The position numbers and the translations under genes were made by a program. This document shows positions 16,246-24,191 of a stretch of 48,571 nucleotides of DNA, in pieces. The notes below the pieces were generated by a model. That model was given only the letters and a program-made list of their open reading frames with translations, was not told the origin of the DNA and did no database searches. This DNA comes from an uncultured Collinsella sp. (GTDB lineage: Bacteria > Actinomycetota > Coriobacteriia > Coriobacteriales > Coriobacteriaceae), in the NCBI GenBank assembly GCA_937925715.1, contig CALAMG010000030.1, positions 1 through 48,571 of the forward strand. Reading direction: 5' to 3'. How positions within the stretch are numbered: position 1 is the stretch's first letter; every line of letters begins with the position of its first letter.

Positions 16246-17358
16246 GTGGCAGTAAAGATTGAGCGGTGCAACGAGCCGACAGACGAACAGCTAGCGGCTT
16301 CCGTAATCCTAACAGGCGCCTCGGCGCTACACATGATGCGCGCCGAGCGCCGGCAAATGGGTTACATCAGCTGGAGGGACCTCGATCCCGATGAAGAGCA
16401 CAGCGTGCTGCACGCATCGTCGCCCTCGGCCGAGGACATCTATCTTCCCGATTTGGTGCGGATCGGGGCCGTGAGCGGCGAGGTCCAAGAAGACCTGTGT
16501 CTACTGGTGGGGTCGGCGAAACAGCGTCGCCGCATGCCTGGTGCAAGCTGGTCCGTTTGTTCTGTAGGTCTGCCGGTTGGTTCGATTCTGGAGGTGGAGC
16601 CGGGGGTGTACAGCTTGTCTCCCGAGGCCCTCTGCGTAGCCGTTGCGCGCGAAGTCGGCTGTATCCAGGCATTTGCCCTGGCCCAGGAGCTGTGCTCCAA
16701 GATTTCGCTGAGCGATCGCGGGAAGTACCTGCCTCCCTATACATCGCCTGTTGCGAATAGACTTGCAAAGGACAAGGACCAACCGGCAGACGTTGGCTAC
16801 TTTGAAGTCGAGCCGGTGCTGACACCCGATCGCCTGGCAGATTACCTTGCGGCATGCAAGGGGAATGTGGCCAAACAGCTGCTGCGCCTGTGTCCCCACC
16901 TGTCAGAAAACCTGCGCTCGCCCATGGAGTGCATCATGCTCGCTCTGTTTTCGCTTCCGTTTTCCTATGGCGGATTTGCCTGCGGTCCCTTTAAGACCGA
17001 CTACAAGATTGAGTTCGATGACCGCGCGCAGGCAATCTCGGGGATGCCGCATGCAGTTTGCGATGCGTATCAGGAGGCAGCCCGGTTTGACCTGGAATAC
17101 AACGGTGAGCTGGGTCATTCCTCCCGGAGGGGACGTATCCATGATGAAAAACGCAACACGGGCTTGATTACTATGGGAATCGAGGTCGCGACGGTCAACA
17201 ACGAAATGCTCCGCGACATGGAAGCGATGGAAGCGCTCGCATGGCGCATCCACCAGCGTATGGGTAAGCGATATCAGAATCGCGTAGAGGCTCGTCGAAA
17301 GAGGCAAGATGCTCTGCTGAATACGCTCCGAGCGTGCTTTGGGCTCAAGCCAGCGTAA
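16246..17358 (+). CDS. Putative PD-(D/E)xK/DUF559-like nuclease-domain protein
   Basis: Unrecognised full-length family; 370 aa from GTG 16246, 10 bases after comF with a GGTAGGGG site. The C-terminal third resembles DUF559/Vsr-like endonuclease domains: an acidic residue in LRSPMECIM, then RFDLEYNGELGHSSRRGRIHDEKRN, where D/E and H are at catalytic positions of that fold, then a strand ATV. The N-terminal two thirds resemble AbiEi-type proteins only in layout. Inferred role is DNA processing or defence; unproven. An IS element lies ~130 bp downstream. Confidence 0.7.
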   Translation: MAVKIERCNEPTDEQLAASVILTGASALHMMRAERRQMGYISWRDLDPDEEHSVLHASSPSAEDIYLPDLVRIGAVSGEVQEDLCLLVGSAKQRRRMPGASWSVCSVGLPVGSILEVEPGVYSLSPEALCVAVAREVGCIQAFALAQELCSKISLSDRGKYLPPYTSPVANRLAKDKDQPADVGYFEVEPVLTPDRLADYLAACKGNVAKQLLRLCPHLSENLRSPMECIMLALFSLPFSYGGFACGPFKTDYKIEFDDRAQAISGMPHAVCDAYQEAARFDLEYNGELGHSSRRGRIHDEKRNTGLITMGIEVATVNNEMLRDMEAMEALAWRIHQRMGKRYQNRVEARRKRQDALLNTLRACFGLKPA

Positions 17359-17489
17359 AACTATGGCTTTATAGGGGGTCTGTTATATGCTCTGTGCAAA
17401 AAACGGCAAATATGAGTACTGTTACTAGATTAGTGACAGCAAAAACAAAGAAACTTGGGCCGAAAATCTGGATTCAGCGAAGAGATAAT

Positions 17490-18995
17490 GGTGGCGCGCG
17501 CAGACGTGGTGTAAGAGTGTCCTGAGGTCCGTCGCTGCAAGCCCCGATGTTACTCCTTCTTGAGGCCGCGCTTCTCGACTATCTCGTCCACTATCTCCCT
17601 GGCGCGCCGCCCGAGCGCGCGGCGCCTCCCCTCTGTCGGGGCCGGCCTGTCCGCGGGCCCGGCGAAGCCCTCGGCGGCCGAGGCCTCGGAGAACACGCGC
17701 TGCTGGGACCACTGCCCCTCGGTCTCCATGAGGCTCGCGCACGTCAGGCGCAGCATCGACTCCCTCGAGGGGAAGGACTGCACGACCCTGTAGCGGCGCT
17801 TGATCTCGCGGTTGGCGCGCTCCTGGACGTTGTTGGTGCGGAGCTTGGCCCAGTGCGCCCTGGGGAAGGCCGTGAACGCCAGCGCGGAGTCCTCGGCCTG
17901 CTCGAAGACCTCGCCGGCCCTGGCGGACACCGACGCCACCCAGGGCGCCGCCTCGGCCCACACGCAGCGCGCGAGGTCGGGGTCGTCCTGGTAGACCGCG
18001 GCGTGCACGAGGTCCCTGACGGCCGCCTTGGAGTCCTCGGGCCTGCCCGAGCAGGCGCTCTGGAGGTTGCGCTGCAGGTGCGTCACGCAGCGCTGCCAGG
18101 CACAGCCCTGGAACAGGCGCGAGACGGCGGCCACGAGCCCGGCGTGGCTGTCGGAGACCACGAGGCGAACGCCGGCCAGCCCGCGCTCGCGCAGCCCGCC
18201 GAGGAATGCCGCCCAGGAGTCCTCGCTCTCGGTGTCGACCACGTCGCAGCCCAGGAAGTGCTTGCGCCCGTCGGCGCCCAGCCCGATCGCGGTCACGACG
18301 CCCTGCGAGACGACCGACGAGCCGACCCTGCAGCTCATGTAGGTGGCGTCGAGCCACAGGTAGCAGCACGGCGTGCCCGAAAGGTCGCGGCGGCGGAACT
18401 CCGCCACCTCGGCGTCGAGGTCGGAGCAGAGGCTCGAGACCTCCGAGCTCGACAGCGAGGATATGCCCAGCTTGGACGCCACGCGCTCGACCCTGCGGGT
18501 GGACACGCCGCACACGTACATCTCCTGCACGATGGCGGCCACCGAGGTGTCGACGCGCGACCATCGCGCGAGCATGCCCTCGGGGTAGTAGGTGCCGTGC
18601 CTGAGCTTGGGTATCTCGAGCTCCACGTCGCCCACGGCGGTCTTGAGCGACCTGGGGCGGTAGCCGTTGCGGCTGTTCTCCCTGCCGTCGCTGCGCTCGT
18701 TGCGGCTCGCGCCGCACATCTGCTGGGCCTCGGAGTCCATCAGTGCGTTCATCACGCCGCCCAGCACCCTGCAAGCGAACTCGCGCGCGTCGCCGCACTC
18801 CTGCCAAAGCCTCGCCGCCTCGAGGGCCTCGTCGCGGCCGAGGCGCAGTACACTCTCTTCTTGGGGCATCGCCTTTCCTTCCATTCGTCACCTTCATTAC
18901 TCCAACGACGAATTCTAGGCGGTGTCCCCTCCCTTTCAAGAAAGGGCGGAGGCGGGGCATGCCCCGCCTCTTACACCACATCTCTGTGCGCTACC
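17490..18995 (-). mobile_element. IS256-family insertion sequence, complete, with 8-bp target duplication
   Basis: 1506 bp. Terminal inverted repeats of ~28 bp: left 17490-17517 and right 18968-18995, sharing GTGGTGTAAGAG at the inner end and GGT(G/A)GCGC at the outer end. The octamer GAGATAAT flanks it on both sides (17482-17489 and 18996-19003), which is the expected 8-bp duplication for this family. One intact transposase is inside. Perfect duplication suggests a recent insertion. Confidence 0.93.
17550..18884 (-). CDS. IS256-family (mutator-type) DDE transposase
   Basis: 444 aa, apparently intact. The DDE triad is visible: D in YLWLDATYMSC, D in VVSDSHAGL, and E in NNVQERANREIKRR, with the C/H motif QRCVTHLQRNL between. 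The gene is markedly more GC-rich than its flanks, consistent with transfer. The start is at 18884, with an alternative Met at residue 6 (MPQEES) that lies 6 codons later. The minus-strand gene fills the IS between its terminal repeats. Confidence 0.96.
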   Translation of the reverse strand: MEGKAMPQEESVLRLGRDEALEAARLWQECGDAREFACRVLGGVMNALMDSEAQQMCGASRNERSDGRENSRNGYRPRSLKTAVGDVELEIPKLRHGTYYPEGMLARWSRVDTSVAAIVQEMYVCGVSTRRVERVASKLGISSLSSSEVSSLCSDLDAEVAEFRRRDLSGTPCCYLWLDATYMSCRVGSSVVSQGVVTAIGLGADGRKHFLGCDVVDTESEDSWAAFLGGLRERGLAGVRLVVSDSHAGLVAAVSRLFQGCAWQRCVTHLQRNLQSACSGRPEDSKAAVRDLVHAAVYQDDPDLARCVWAEAAPWVASVSARAGEVFEQAEDSALAFTAFPRAHWAKLRTNNVQERANREIKRRYRVVQSFPSRESMLRLTCASLMETEGQWSQQRVFSEASAAEGFAGPADRPAPTEGRRRALGRRAREIVDEIVEKRGLKKE

Positions 18996-19143
18996 GAGAT
19001 AATAAACGAATGTGGAATATCTTGGCGCCAAGCAGGCTGTGCGGAACTCAAAAAGGGCTCGTGAGGCGGTAATACGCTGCTACTAAATTGGTAACAGTAC
19101 TCATATTTGCCGTTTTTTGCACACGGCACCCTGAGACGGGTGC

Positions 19144-19172
19144 CCCGGAGCTCCCCGTGGGGGAGCTCCGGG
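19144..19172. terminator. Strong 13-bp GC-rich hairpin
   Basis: CCCGGAGCTCCCC pairs with GGGGAGCTCCGGG around a GTG loop; no T-tract follows. Could be a terminator remnant or structured leader; also lies just outside the inverted-repeat element. Confidence 0.5.
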
Positions 19173-19244
19173 CTTCATGGGGGCACGAATAGCCCGCTCC
19201 GACCTGCGAAATCTGTACTCGCGATGCGAATGACGCCCCTAACC

Positions 19245-19273
19245 TTAAACTTTAGCTTGAACTTAGCTATAAT
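19245..19273 (+). promoter_or_regulatory. Sigma-70-like promoter candidate
   Basis: TTAAAC, 17-base spacer, TATAAT. The -10 is perfect and the -35 is weak. It would give a ~325-base leader for the lipoprotein gene. Confidence 0.5.
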
Positions 19274-19604
19274 GCGCTTCGTTCCTACCAGGCTGTGGTT
19301 GCGGACGGACGAAATGCCCGTCCTAGTCCAAGACAGACGCGGTCAAAGGGATCCACGTAAGCGACCGCGTGCGCGCGGCGCGATCATGGCGCGTCCTAGA
19401 TGTAAGCCGCACCGTCCGTTCTACTTTCTTTGGGGCAATACCGCCTCGCGGGCGAGCGGGTCAGTCGTGAAGGTGGCTGCGGCCTCCCGAGCAAACACCC
19501 CGGTGCGCAAGTGTGGGGTCAAATACCAGGTCAGCTGGTGGGAACAATCTGATATTCCGCGCAACGCACGGATTGTATACGACACAGAAGGCAGGGTAGT
19601 GGAC

Positions 19605-20630
19605 ATGGTGAGGGGCAGCTTGATGCACGCGGCTCGGTTAGGTGCTGGGACCGCAGCGGTCATTGCCGTTTTGGGCCTGAGCGGATGCGCGTTCAACCCG
19701 CTGTCTACGTTCACGACTCCCACGATCGACCAGATCGAGTACGAGACCGTCACGCCGGCGGTGTCGGACGATGCCCTGGTCACTCCCGGAACCCTGACGG
19801 TCGCCCTCGATACTTCCGATGCGCCGCAGGCCATGCAAGGCGCCGACGGCGAGCTCACGGGATATGCGGTTGACGCCGCCCGCGCCCTCGCAAGCCGCAT
19901 GGGCCTTAAGGTCGCCTTTGTCGATGCGTCCTCGGCAGGTTCCGCGCTCGGCGACAAAAAGGCTGATATCTTTATCGGCGAGATCAACTCCACAGACGGG
20001 GACGTTAGCACGCTCGGCACCTGCCTGTACGATGCCGCTTCTGTGTTCGGTAAAACCAGCGATGGTGGGTCGCTAAGCGTTTCCACCGATACCCTTAACA
20101 CGTCTACCCTGGGTGTCCAGATGTCCTCGGCCTCGCAGGAGGCGCTTGCCAAGCAGAGCATTACCGCCAACCAAAAGACCTACTCCAACATCAACGAGTG
20201 CTTTGAGGCGCTCGAGTCCGGCGAGGTCGACTATGTGATCTGCGACTCCACGGCCGGCGGCTACCTTGCACGCCTGATGAGCGAGGTCTCCTATGTCGGT
20301 GCGCTCGAGGCGCCCTCGACGCTTGGTGTTGCGGGCCTCTCGTCCAATGACGAACTGTGCCGTGCCGTGAGCGATGCCCTCGACGGTATTACGGCCGACG
20401 GCACGCTCGAGGCGGTCCACTCTGTCTGGTATGGCACAATGCCCTACGACCTCGCCACTAAGACGGTTTCGGGCGTTAACGTGCAGTCGGGCGACTCTGA
20501 GTCCGGTGAGACCATGTCCTCCGGCGATGAATCCTCCGATTCCAACAATGAGACCGCATCCTCCGAGGACAAATCGTCCAGCCAGGAAGGCACCATCACC
20601 GACGACGACATTAACAAACTCAATAGCTAG
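19605..20630 (+). CDS. Lipoprotein with solute-binding-protein-like domain (amino-acid ABC type)
   Basis: I start at ATG 19605 (MVRGSLMHAARLG), with AGGG upstream; ATG 19623 is an equally possible start. A lipobox LSGC follows a hydrophobic segment, so the mature protein is lipid-anchored outside. Residues ~60-270 resemble family 3 extracellular solute-binding proteins (GTLTVALDTSDAPQAM, GELTGYAVDAARALASRMGL, then a C-terminal ALDGITADGTLEAVHSVWYG). The C-terminal ~55 residues are a Ser/Glu/Asp-rich tail. No permease or ATPase gene is adjacent, so transport function is inferred and uncertain. Confidence 0.85.
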   Translation: MVRGSLMHAARLGAGTAAVIAVLGLSGCAFNPLSTFTTPTIDQIEYETVTPAVSDDALVTPGTLTVALDTSDAPQAMQGADGELTGYAVDAARALASRMGLKVAFVDASSAGSALGDKKADIFIGEINSTDGDVSTLGTCLYDAASVFGKTSDGGSLSVSTDTLNTSTLGVQMSSASQEALAKQSITANQKTYSNINECFEALESGEVDYVICDSTAGGYLARLMSEVSYVGALEAPSTLGVAGLSSNDELCRAVSDALDGITADGTLEAVHSVWYGTMPYDLATKTVSGVNVQSGDSESGETMSSGDESSDSNNETASSEDKSSSQEGTITDDDINKLNS

Positions 20631-20947
20631 TTATTACTAGGGGTGGTGTCTCCCATACGTTGGAAAGGACATCTCTTCACGGTTTCAACACGCACTGCCG
20701 GGCTCCCCCAATAGGGGAGCCCGGCTTTTTTATCCCTATAAAACCAGCAGGTCAAAGCCAATTTTCGGGACCAAATACAAATCTGTCGGCTCCCTCCTAT
20801 AGCGCACTTTGTCACGGAAAAGTGCGAGACTTCGGTATGCGGTATCAAGCAGTCGTTATTCGGGTCTTTGGGAATTCGCGTGATTAAATGCACGGCAATG
20901 GGTACATAGCCAGTACAGTAAGTCCCCGAGGCAGATTGGAGCCACGT
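20631..20947. other. 317-bp intergenic region before hpf
   Basis: Contains the terminator at 20697-20731 and a small hairpin GCGCACTT...AAGTGCG near 20798-20826. No gene and no clear promoter match is visible in the rest. Confidence 0.6.
20697..20731 (+). terminator. Intrinsic terminator after the lipoprotein gene
   Basis: Perfect 12-bp stem (20697-20708 with 20714-20725), loop CAATA, then six T residues. Confidence 0.95.
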
Positions 20948-21532
20948 ATGGATATCAAGGTTTCTGGACGCAAGACGACGGTAACCGATGCTCTGCGTGC
21001 GCATGTGGATGAGAAGATCGGCGAGGCGCTCAAGGTTTTCGATATCGAGCCCATGACAGTCGACGTCGTGCTTCGTTATGAGAAGAACCCCTCGAACCCC
21101 AACCCGGCAATCGTCGAGGTCACGGTTCGTGTCCGCGGTTCGGTGATTCGCGTTGCCGAGCACGGCGCAGATATGTATGCCGCCATCGATCTCTCCGCCG
21201 ATAAGGTCACCCGCCAGCTGCGCAAGTTCAAGACCAAGGTCGTGGACAACCGCCAGGGTGGTGCCAGTGCCGCGGATGTCGCGCCGGTCGAGCGTGTCGA
21301 GGATCTGGCCGACCTGCTGCTGCCCGAGGAGGACGACGACCTGCTCGTCCGCGAGAAGGTCATCGATGTCACCCCGATGACCGAGGAGCAGGCGCTGGTG
21401 CAGACCGATTTGCTGGGCCACGACTTCTACGTGTTCGAGAACGCGACGACCGGTCTCATCAATGTGGTGTATCACCGTAAGAATGGTGGATATGGCATCA
21501 TCAAGCCCCGCATCGAAACACTTGACGAGTAA
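20948..21532 (+). CDS. hpf: Ribosome hibernation-promoting factor, long form
   Basis: Binds the ribosomal decoding region and dimerises ribosomes into inactive 100S particles in starvation. 194 aa from ATG 20948 (MDIKVSGRKTTVTDALRAHV) with TTGGAG upstream; earlier in-frame codons lack a site. The N-terminal domain has the beta-alpha-beta-beta-beta-alpha pattern to about residue 100, a variable acidic linker (LLPEEDDD) follows, and the C-terminal dimerisation domain (HDFYVFENATTGLINVVYHR) completes the long form. Followed by its own terminator. Confidence 0.96.
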   Translation: MDIKVSGRKTTVTDALRAHVDEKIGEALKVFDIEPMTVDVVLRYEKNPSNPNPAIVEVTVRVRGSVIRVAEHGADMYAAIDLSADKVTRQLRKFKTKVVDNRQGGASAADVAPVERVEDLADLLLPEEDDDLLVREKVIDVTPMTEEQALVQTDLLGHDFYVFENATTGLINVVYHRKNGGYGIIKPRIETLDE

Positions 21533-21561
21533 AATACGTTAACTTGCATGAGTTAACGGTT

Positions 21562-21593
21562 GGCGGCCATCCCATGCGGGTGGCCGCCTTTTT
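21562..21593 (+). terminator. Intrinsic terminator after hpf
   Basis: GGCGGCCA/TGGCCGCC stem with inner CCC/GGG and one bulged T, followed by five T residues. Confidence 0.92.
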
Positions 21594-21611
21594 ACGTAAG
21601 GAGTCGCTTTG

Positions 21612-22565
21612 ATGGACAAGGCTGCATCCGCCGGTCATTCGAACCGTTGCCGCATCGTCGTCGATACCTGCTGCGACTTTAGCCCCGAGGTCGCCGCGAA
21701 CCTCGATGTCGATATCTTGGGCTTCCCCTTCATTATCGATGGCGAAGAGCGCACGGACGACATCTGGTCGAGCATCACACCCAAGGAGTTCTACGACCGG
21801 ATGCGCGCCGGTGCCCGCGTGTCCACCTCGGCTGTGTCGCTCGGTCGCTATATCGAGTTCTTTACCGAGTGCGCCAAAGAGGGCACGCCCACGGTCTACC
21901 TGTGCTTTACCTCGGCGCTGTCGTCGAGCTACAACTCCGCGTGCCAGGCGGCAGATGCCGTGCGCGCCGAGTATCCCGATTTTGAGCTTTACGTGGTCGA
22001 CAACGCTCTGCCCTGTGCGACCGGCGCGCTCTTGGCGCTCGAGGCCGTGCGCCAGCGTTCGGCGGGACTGACCGCCAAGCAGCTGGTCGATTGGGCAAAC
22101 GAGGCAAAGACCTACGTCCACGGCTACTTTACGCTCGAGAGCTTCGACGCACTGGCTGCCGGCGGCCGCATTCCGCCCGCGGCAGCGCAGCTCACGGCAA
22201 AGCTCGATGTCAAGCCCGAGCTCTCCTACGACCTTGCCGGCTCGCTGTCGCTGATCGGCGTCAACCGCGGCCGCAAGAAGGCGCTCAAGTCCATTCTCAA
22301 GTCGTTCCGCGAGAACTACGTGCCCGACCGCACTATGCCCATCGCAATCATGACGGCCGATGCCGAGAAGGACGGCGACTGGCTCGAAGCTGCCATCCGC
22401 AAGGAGGAGGGCTGCGCCGACGTCACGATCATTCGCAGCTCCGTGGGTCCCACCATTGGCTCGCATGTGGGCCCTGGCATGGTGGCCTGCGCGTTTTGGG
22501 GTAAGAACCGCGCCGACAAGGCGTCGCTTTCCGATCGCATCGCCCGCCGCGTGCGCGGTCAGTAG
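21612..22565 (+). CDS. DegV-family fatty-acid-binding protein
   Basis: DegV proteins bind a fatty acid and in Gram-positives can present it to a fatty acid kinase (FakB role). 317 aa from ATG 21612, with TAAGGAG eight bases upstream; a TTG one codon earlier is less likely. The DegV hallmarks are present: IVVDTCCDFSPEVA at the N-terminus, then STSAVSLGRYIEFF (STS-type loop) and the C-terminal RSSVGPTIGSHVGPGMVACAF. No FakA homologue is adjacent. Stands between a terminator and a 97-base gap to the next gene. Confidence 0.92.
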   Translation: MDKAASAGHSNRCRIVVDTCCDFSPEVAANLDVDILGFPFIIDGEERTDDIWSSITPKEFYDRMRAGARVSTSAVSLGRYIEFFTECAKEGTPTVYLCFTSALSSSYNSACQAADAVRAEYPDFELYVVDNALPCATGALLALEAVRQRSAGLTAKQLVDWANEAKTYVHGYFTLESFDALAAGGRIPPAAAQLTAKLDVKPELSYDLAGSLSLIGVNRGRKKALKSILKSFRENYVPDRTMPIAIMTADAEKDGDWLEAAIRKEEGCADVTIIRSSVGPTIGSHVGPGMVACAFWGKNRADKASLSDRIARRVRGQ

Positions 22566-22662
22566 GCAAGCGCTGCGGCCGTAATCGATCCCAACTACAG
22601 CCCAAACGCTGGCACCGAGTATTCAACCTGGTAATAACACCCAACCCAAAAGGAAAGGTTTC

Positions 22663-23742
22663 ATGGCAAACAAGCTCTCCGTCGCATTCATCGGCACCGG
22701 AATCATGGGTGCCCCCATCGCCGGCCACATTCTGGACGCCGGCTATCCCGTCACGGTCAACAACCGCACCAAGTCCAAGGCGGCGGCGCTTATCGAGCGC
22801 GGCGCCGTCTGGGCAGATACGCCGGCCGATGCCGCGGCGAACGCCGATGTCGTCTTTACCATGGTGGGCTATCCCTCCGAGGTCGAGGAACTCTACCTGG
22901 CGGGCGACGGCCTGCTCGCGTGCACTAAGCCCGGCGCGGTCTTGATCGACCTCACCACGAGCTCGCCCGAGCTTGCCCGTGACATTGCCGAGGCCGCCCA
23001 GGTTTCTGGTCGCATGGCGTTTGACTGCCCCGTCACCGGCGGCGAGTCGGGCGCTATCGCCGGTACGCTCACGGCTATCGTGGGCGCTACCGAGAACGAC
23101 ATCGCGCCGGTCCGCGACATCCTTGCCACCTTTGCGGCCAACATCTGCTGCTTCGACGGCGCCGGCAAGGGCCAGGCTGCCAAGCTCGCCAACCAGGTGT
23201 CGCTGGGCGCCTGCATGGTCGGCATGGCAGACGCCATGGCATTTGCCGAGCTGAGCGGCCTTGACCTGGAGAAGACCCGCCAGATGATCCTGGGCGGCAC
23301 CGGCAAGTCCGGCGCCATGGAGAGCCTGGCTCCCAAGGCGCTCGACGGCGACTACAAGCCCGGCTTTATGGTCGAGCACTTCATTAAGGACCTGCGTCTG
23401 GCGCTCGCCTATGCCGACGACCGCGAGCTTGCGCTGCCCGGCGCCGACGTGGCCTTTACGCTCTACGACATGCTTGACGCCATCGGTGGTGCCAAGCTGG
23501 GCACCCAGGCCATTACGGTCCTCTATAAGGAGGAGGCCGACGCCATCGCCGCCGGTCTGGACTGGTCGCAGTATCGTCCCGAGGAGCATGGCGCTCACGA
23601 GGAAGGCTGCAGTTGCGGTGAGCATAGCGACGACCACGAGTGCGGTTGTGGCCACCACCATGGCGACGACCACGAGTGCTGCGGCGGCCACGGCCATGAC
23701 GACGGCCACGAGTGCTGCTGCGGCCATCATCACGGGGAGTAG
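22663..23742 (+). CDS. 3-hydroxyisobutyrate-dehydrogenase-family oxidoreductase with Cys/His-rich C-terminal tail
   Basis: NAD(P)-dependent beta-hydroxyacid dehydrogenase. The Rossmann motif FIGTGIMGAPIAGHIL, substrate motif DCPVTGGESGA and catalytic lysine motif GAGKGQAAKLANQ are intact, so the core (residues 1-306) is probably active; substrate (tartronate semialdehyde, 3-hydroxyisobutyrate or glyoxylate-like acid) is not resolved. Uniquely, residues 307-359 form a tail with 9 Cys and 14 His arranged in three related modules around DHEC and GHHHG. Such a tail looks like a metal-binding or metal-storage extension. AAAGGAAAGG precedes the ATG; first of a run of four close genes. Confidence 0.92.
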   Translation: MANKLSVAFIGTGIMGAPIAGHILDAGYPVTVNNRTKSKAAALIERGAVWADTPADAAANADVVFTMVGYPSEVEELYLAGDGLLACTKPGAVLIDLTTSSPELARDIAEAAQVSGRMAFDCPVTGGESGAIAGTLTAIVGATENDIAPVRDILATFAANICCFDGAGKGQAAKLANQVSLGACMVGMADAMAFAELSGLDLEKTRQMILGGTGKSGAMESLAPKALDGDYKPGFMVEHFIKDLRLALAYADDRELALPGADVAFTLYDMLDAIGGAKLGTQAITVLYKEEADAIAAGLDWSQYRPEEHGAHEEGCSCGEHSDDHECGCGHHHGDDHECCGGHGHDDGHECCCGHHHGE

Positions 23743-23747
23743 CGCAC

Positions 23748-24176
23748 ATGAGCTGGACGTTCGTGGTGCTTGCGCTGGTGCTCTTTATCTTTGCGATTTA
23801 CATCGGCTTTTTGTGCGGCCAGTGGGCGTGCGAAAAGCGCGTCATCACCAAGCGCGACTACTGGATTGCCAACTTTGCGGGAGCTGCGGCAGTCGTTCTG
23901 CTGACCTGGGTGTTCTCGCTGTTCCCGCTGGTGCAGTTTGCGCCGATCGGCTGGCTCGGCGGCTTTATCGCCGGCCTTAAGATGAGCTTTGGCGAGTCCG
24001 TCGGCCCGTGGCGCAAGCATGACGAGGTCTTTAACGTCAACAAGGCCCATCGCGCCGCCGCCGATGCGGGCGACGCCGAGGAGCGCCGCCGCGCGCGTCA
24101 CAATGGTGCAGCCGACCGACAGCTCATCTCGGTCACCGATGACAGCAAGGGTGCTGGCAAGCACGCTAAGAAATAG
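23748..24176 (+). CDS. Small membrane protein (hypothetical)
   Basis: Unrecognised. Starts at ATG 23748, 5 bases after the previous stop, with GGGGAG upstream; 142 aa. Three hydrophobic segments (about 3-25, 40-62 and 65-78) are followed by a basic/acidic cytoplasmic tail (HRAAADAGDAEERRRARHN, then AGKHAKK). Likely translationally coupled to the dehydrogenase and to the HEAT-like gene 15 bases downstream. Confidence 0.82.
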   Translation: MSWTFVVLALVLFIFAIYIGFLCGQWACEKRVITKRDYWIANFAGAAAVVLLTWVFSLFPLVQFAPIGWLGGFIAGLKMSFGESVGPWRKHDEVFNVNKAHRAAADAGDAEERRRARHNGAADRQLISVTDDSKGAGKHAKK

Positions 24177-24191
24177 TAAGAAGAGGTAACT

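Larger units (their letters stand above)
17394..19122. repeat. ~215-bp inverted-repeat element, copy 2, split by an IS256-type insertion
   Basis: Left end 17394-17440 (GTGCAAAAAACGGCAAATAT, then GAGTACTGTTAC) and right end 19076-19122 are inverted copies of one ~47-bp sequence. Removing the IS (17490-18995) and one copy of its 8-bp target duplication leaves ~215 bp, close to copy 1 (~229 bp at 2808-3036). The interior is non-coding. Confidence 0.65.
19004..19604. other. 600-bp non-coding region before the lipoprotein gene
   Basis: Holds the remainder of the split inverted-repeat element (to 19122), a perfect 13-bp hairpin at 19144-19156/19160-19172 nested in a GTGCCCC...GGGGGCAC pair, and a promoter candidate at 19245-19273. 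An in-frame open reading extension of the lipoprotein gene runs through it but has no convincing start or domain. Confidence 0.6.

Noticed and set aside
17425..18981. A second long minus-strand frame within the insertion sequence
   Set aside because: It overlaps the complete DDE transposase in another frame and is rich in Arg/Gly/Ala as expected for a GC-rich shadow; the transposase reading has all catalytic residues.
17394..19122. The 47-bp inverted repeats taken as the ends of the IS element
   Set aside because: The IS has its own terminal repeats and a perfect 8-bp duplication 50-80 bp further in, and the same 47-bp sequence occurs at 2989-3036 without any transposase.
19107..19604. An N-terminal extension of the lipoprotein frame by up to 166 codons
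   Set aside because: The extension would bury the lipoprotein signal and lipobox; it crosses hairpins and a promoter candidate and has no convincing start, so the internal start at 19605 is preferred.
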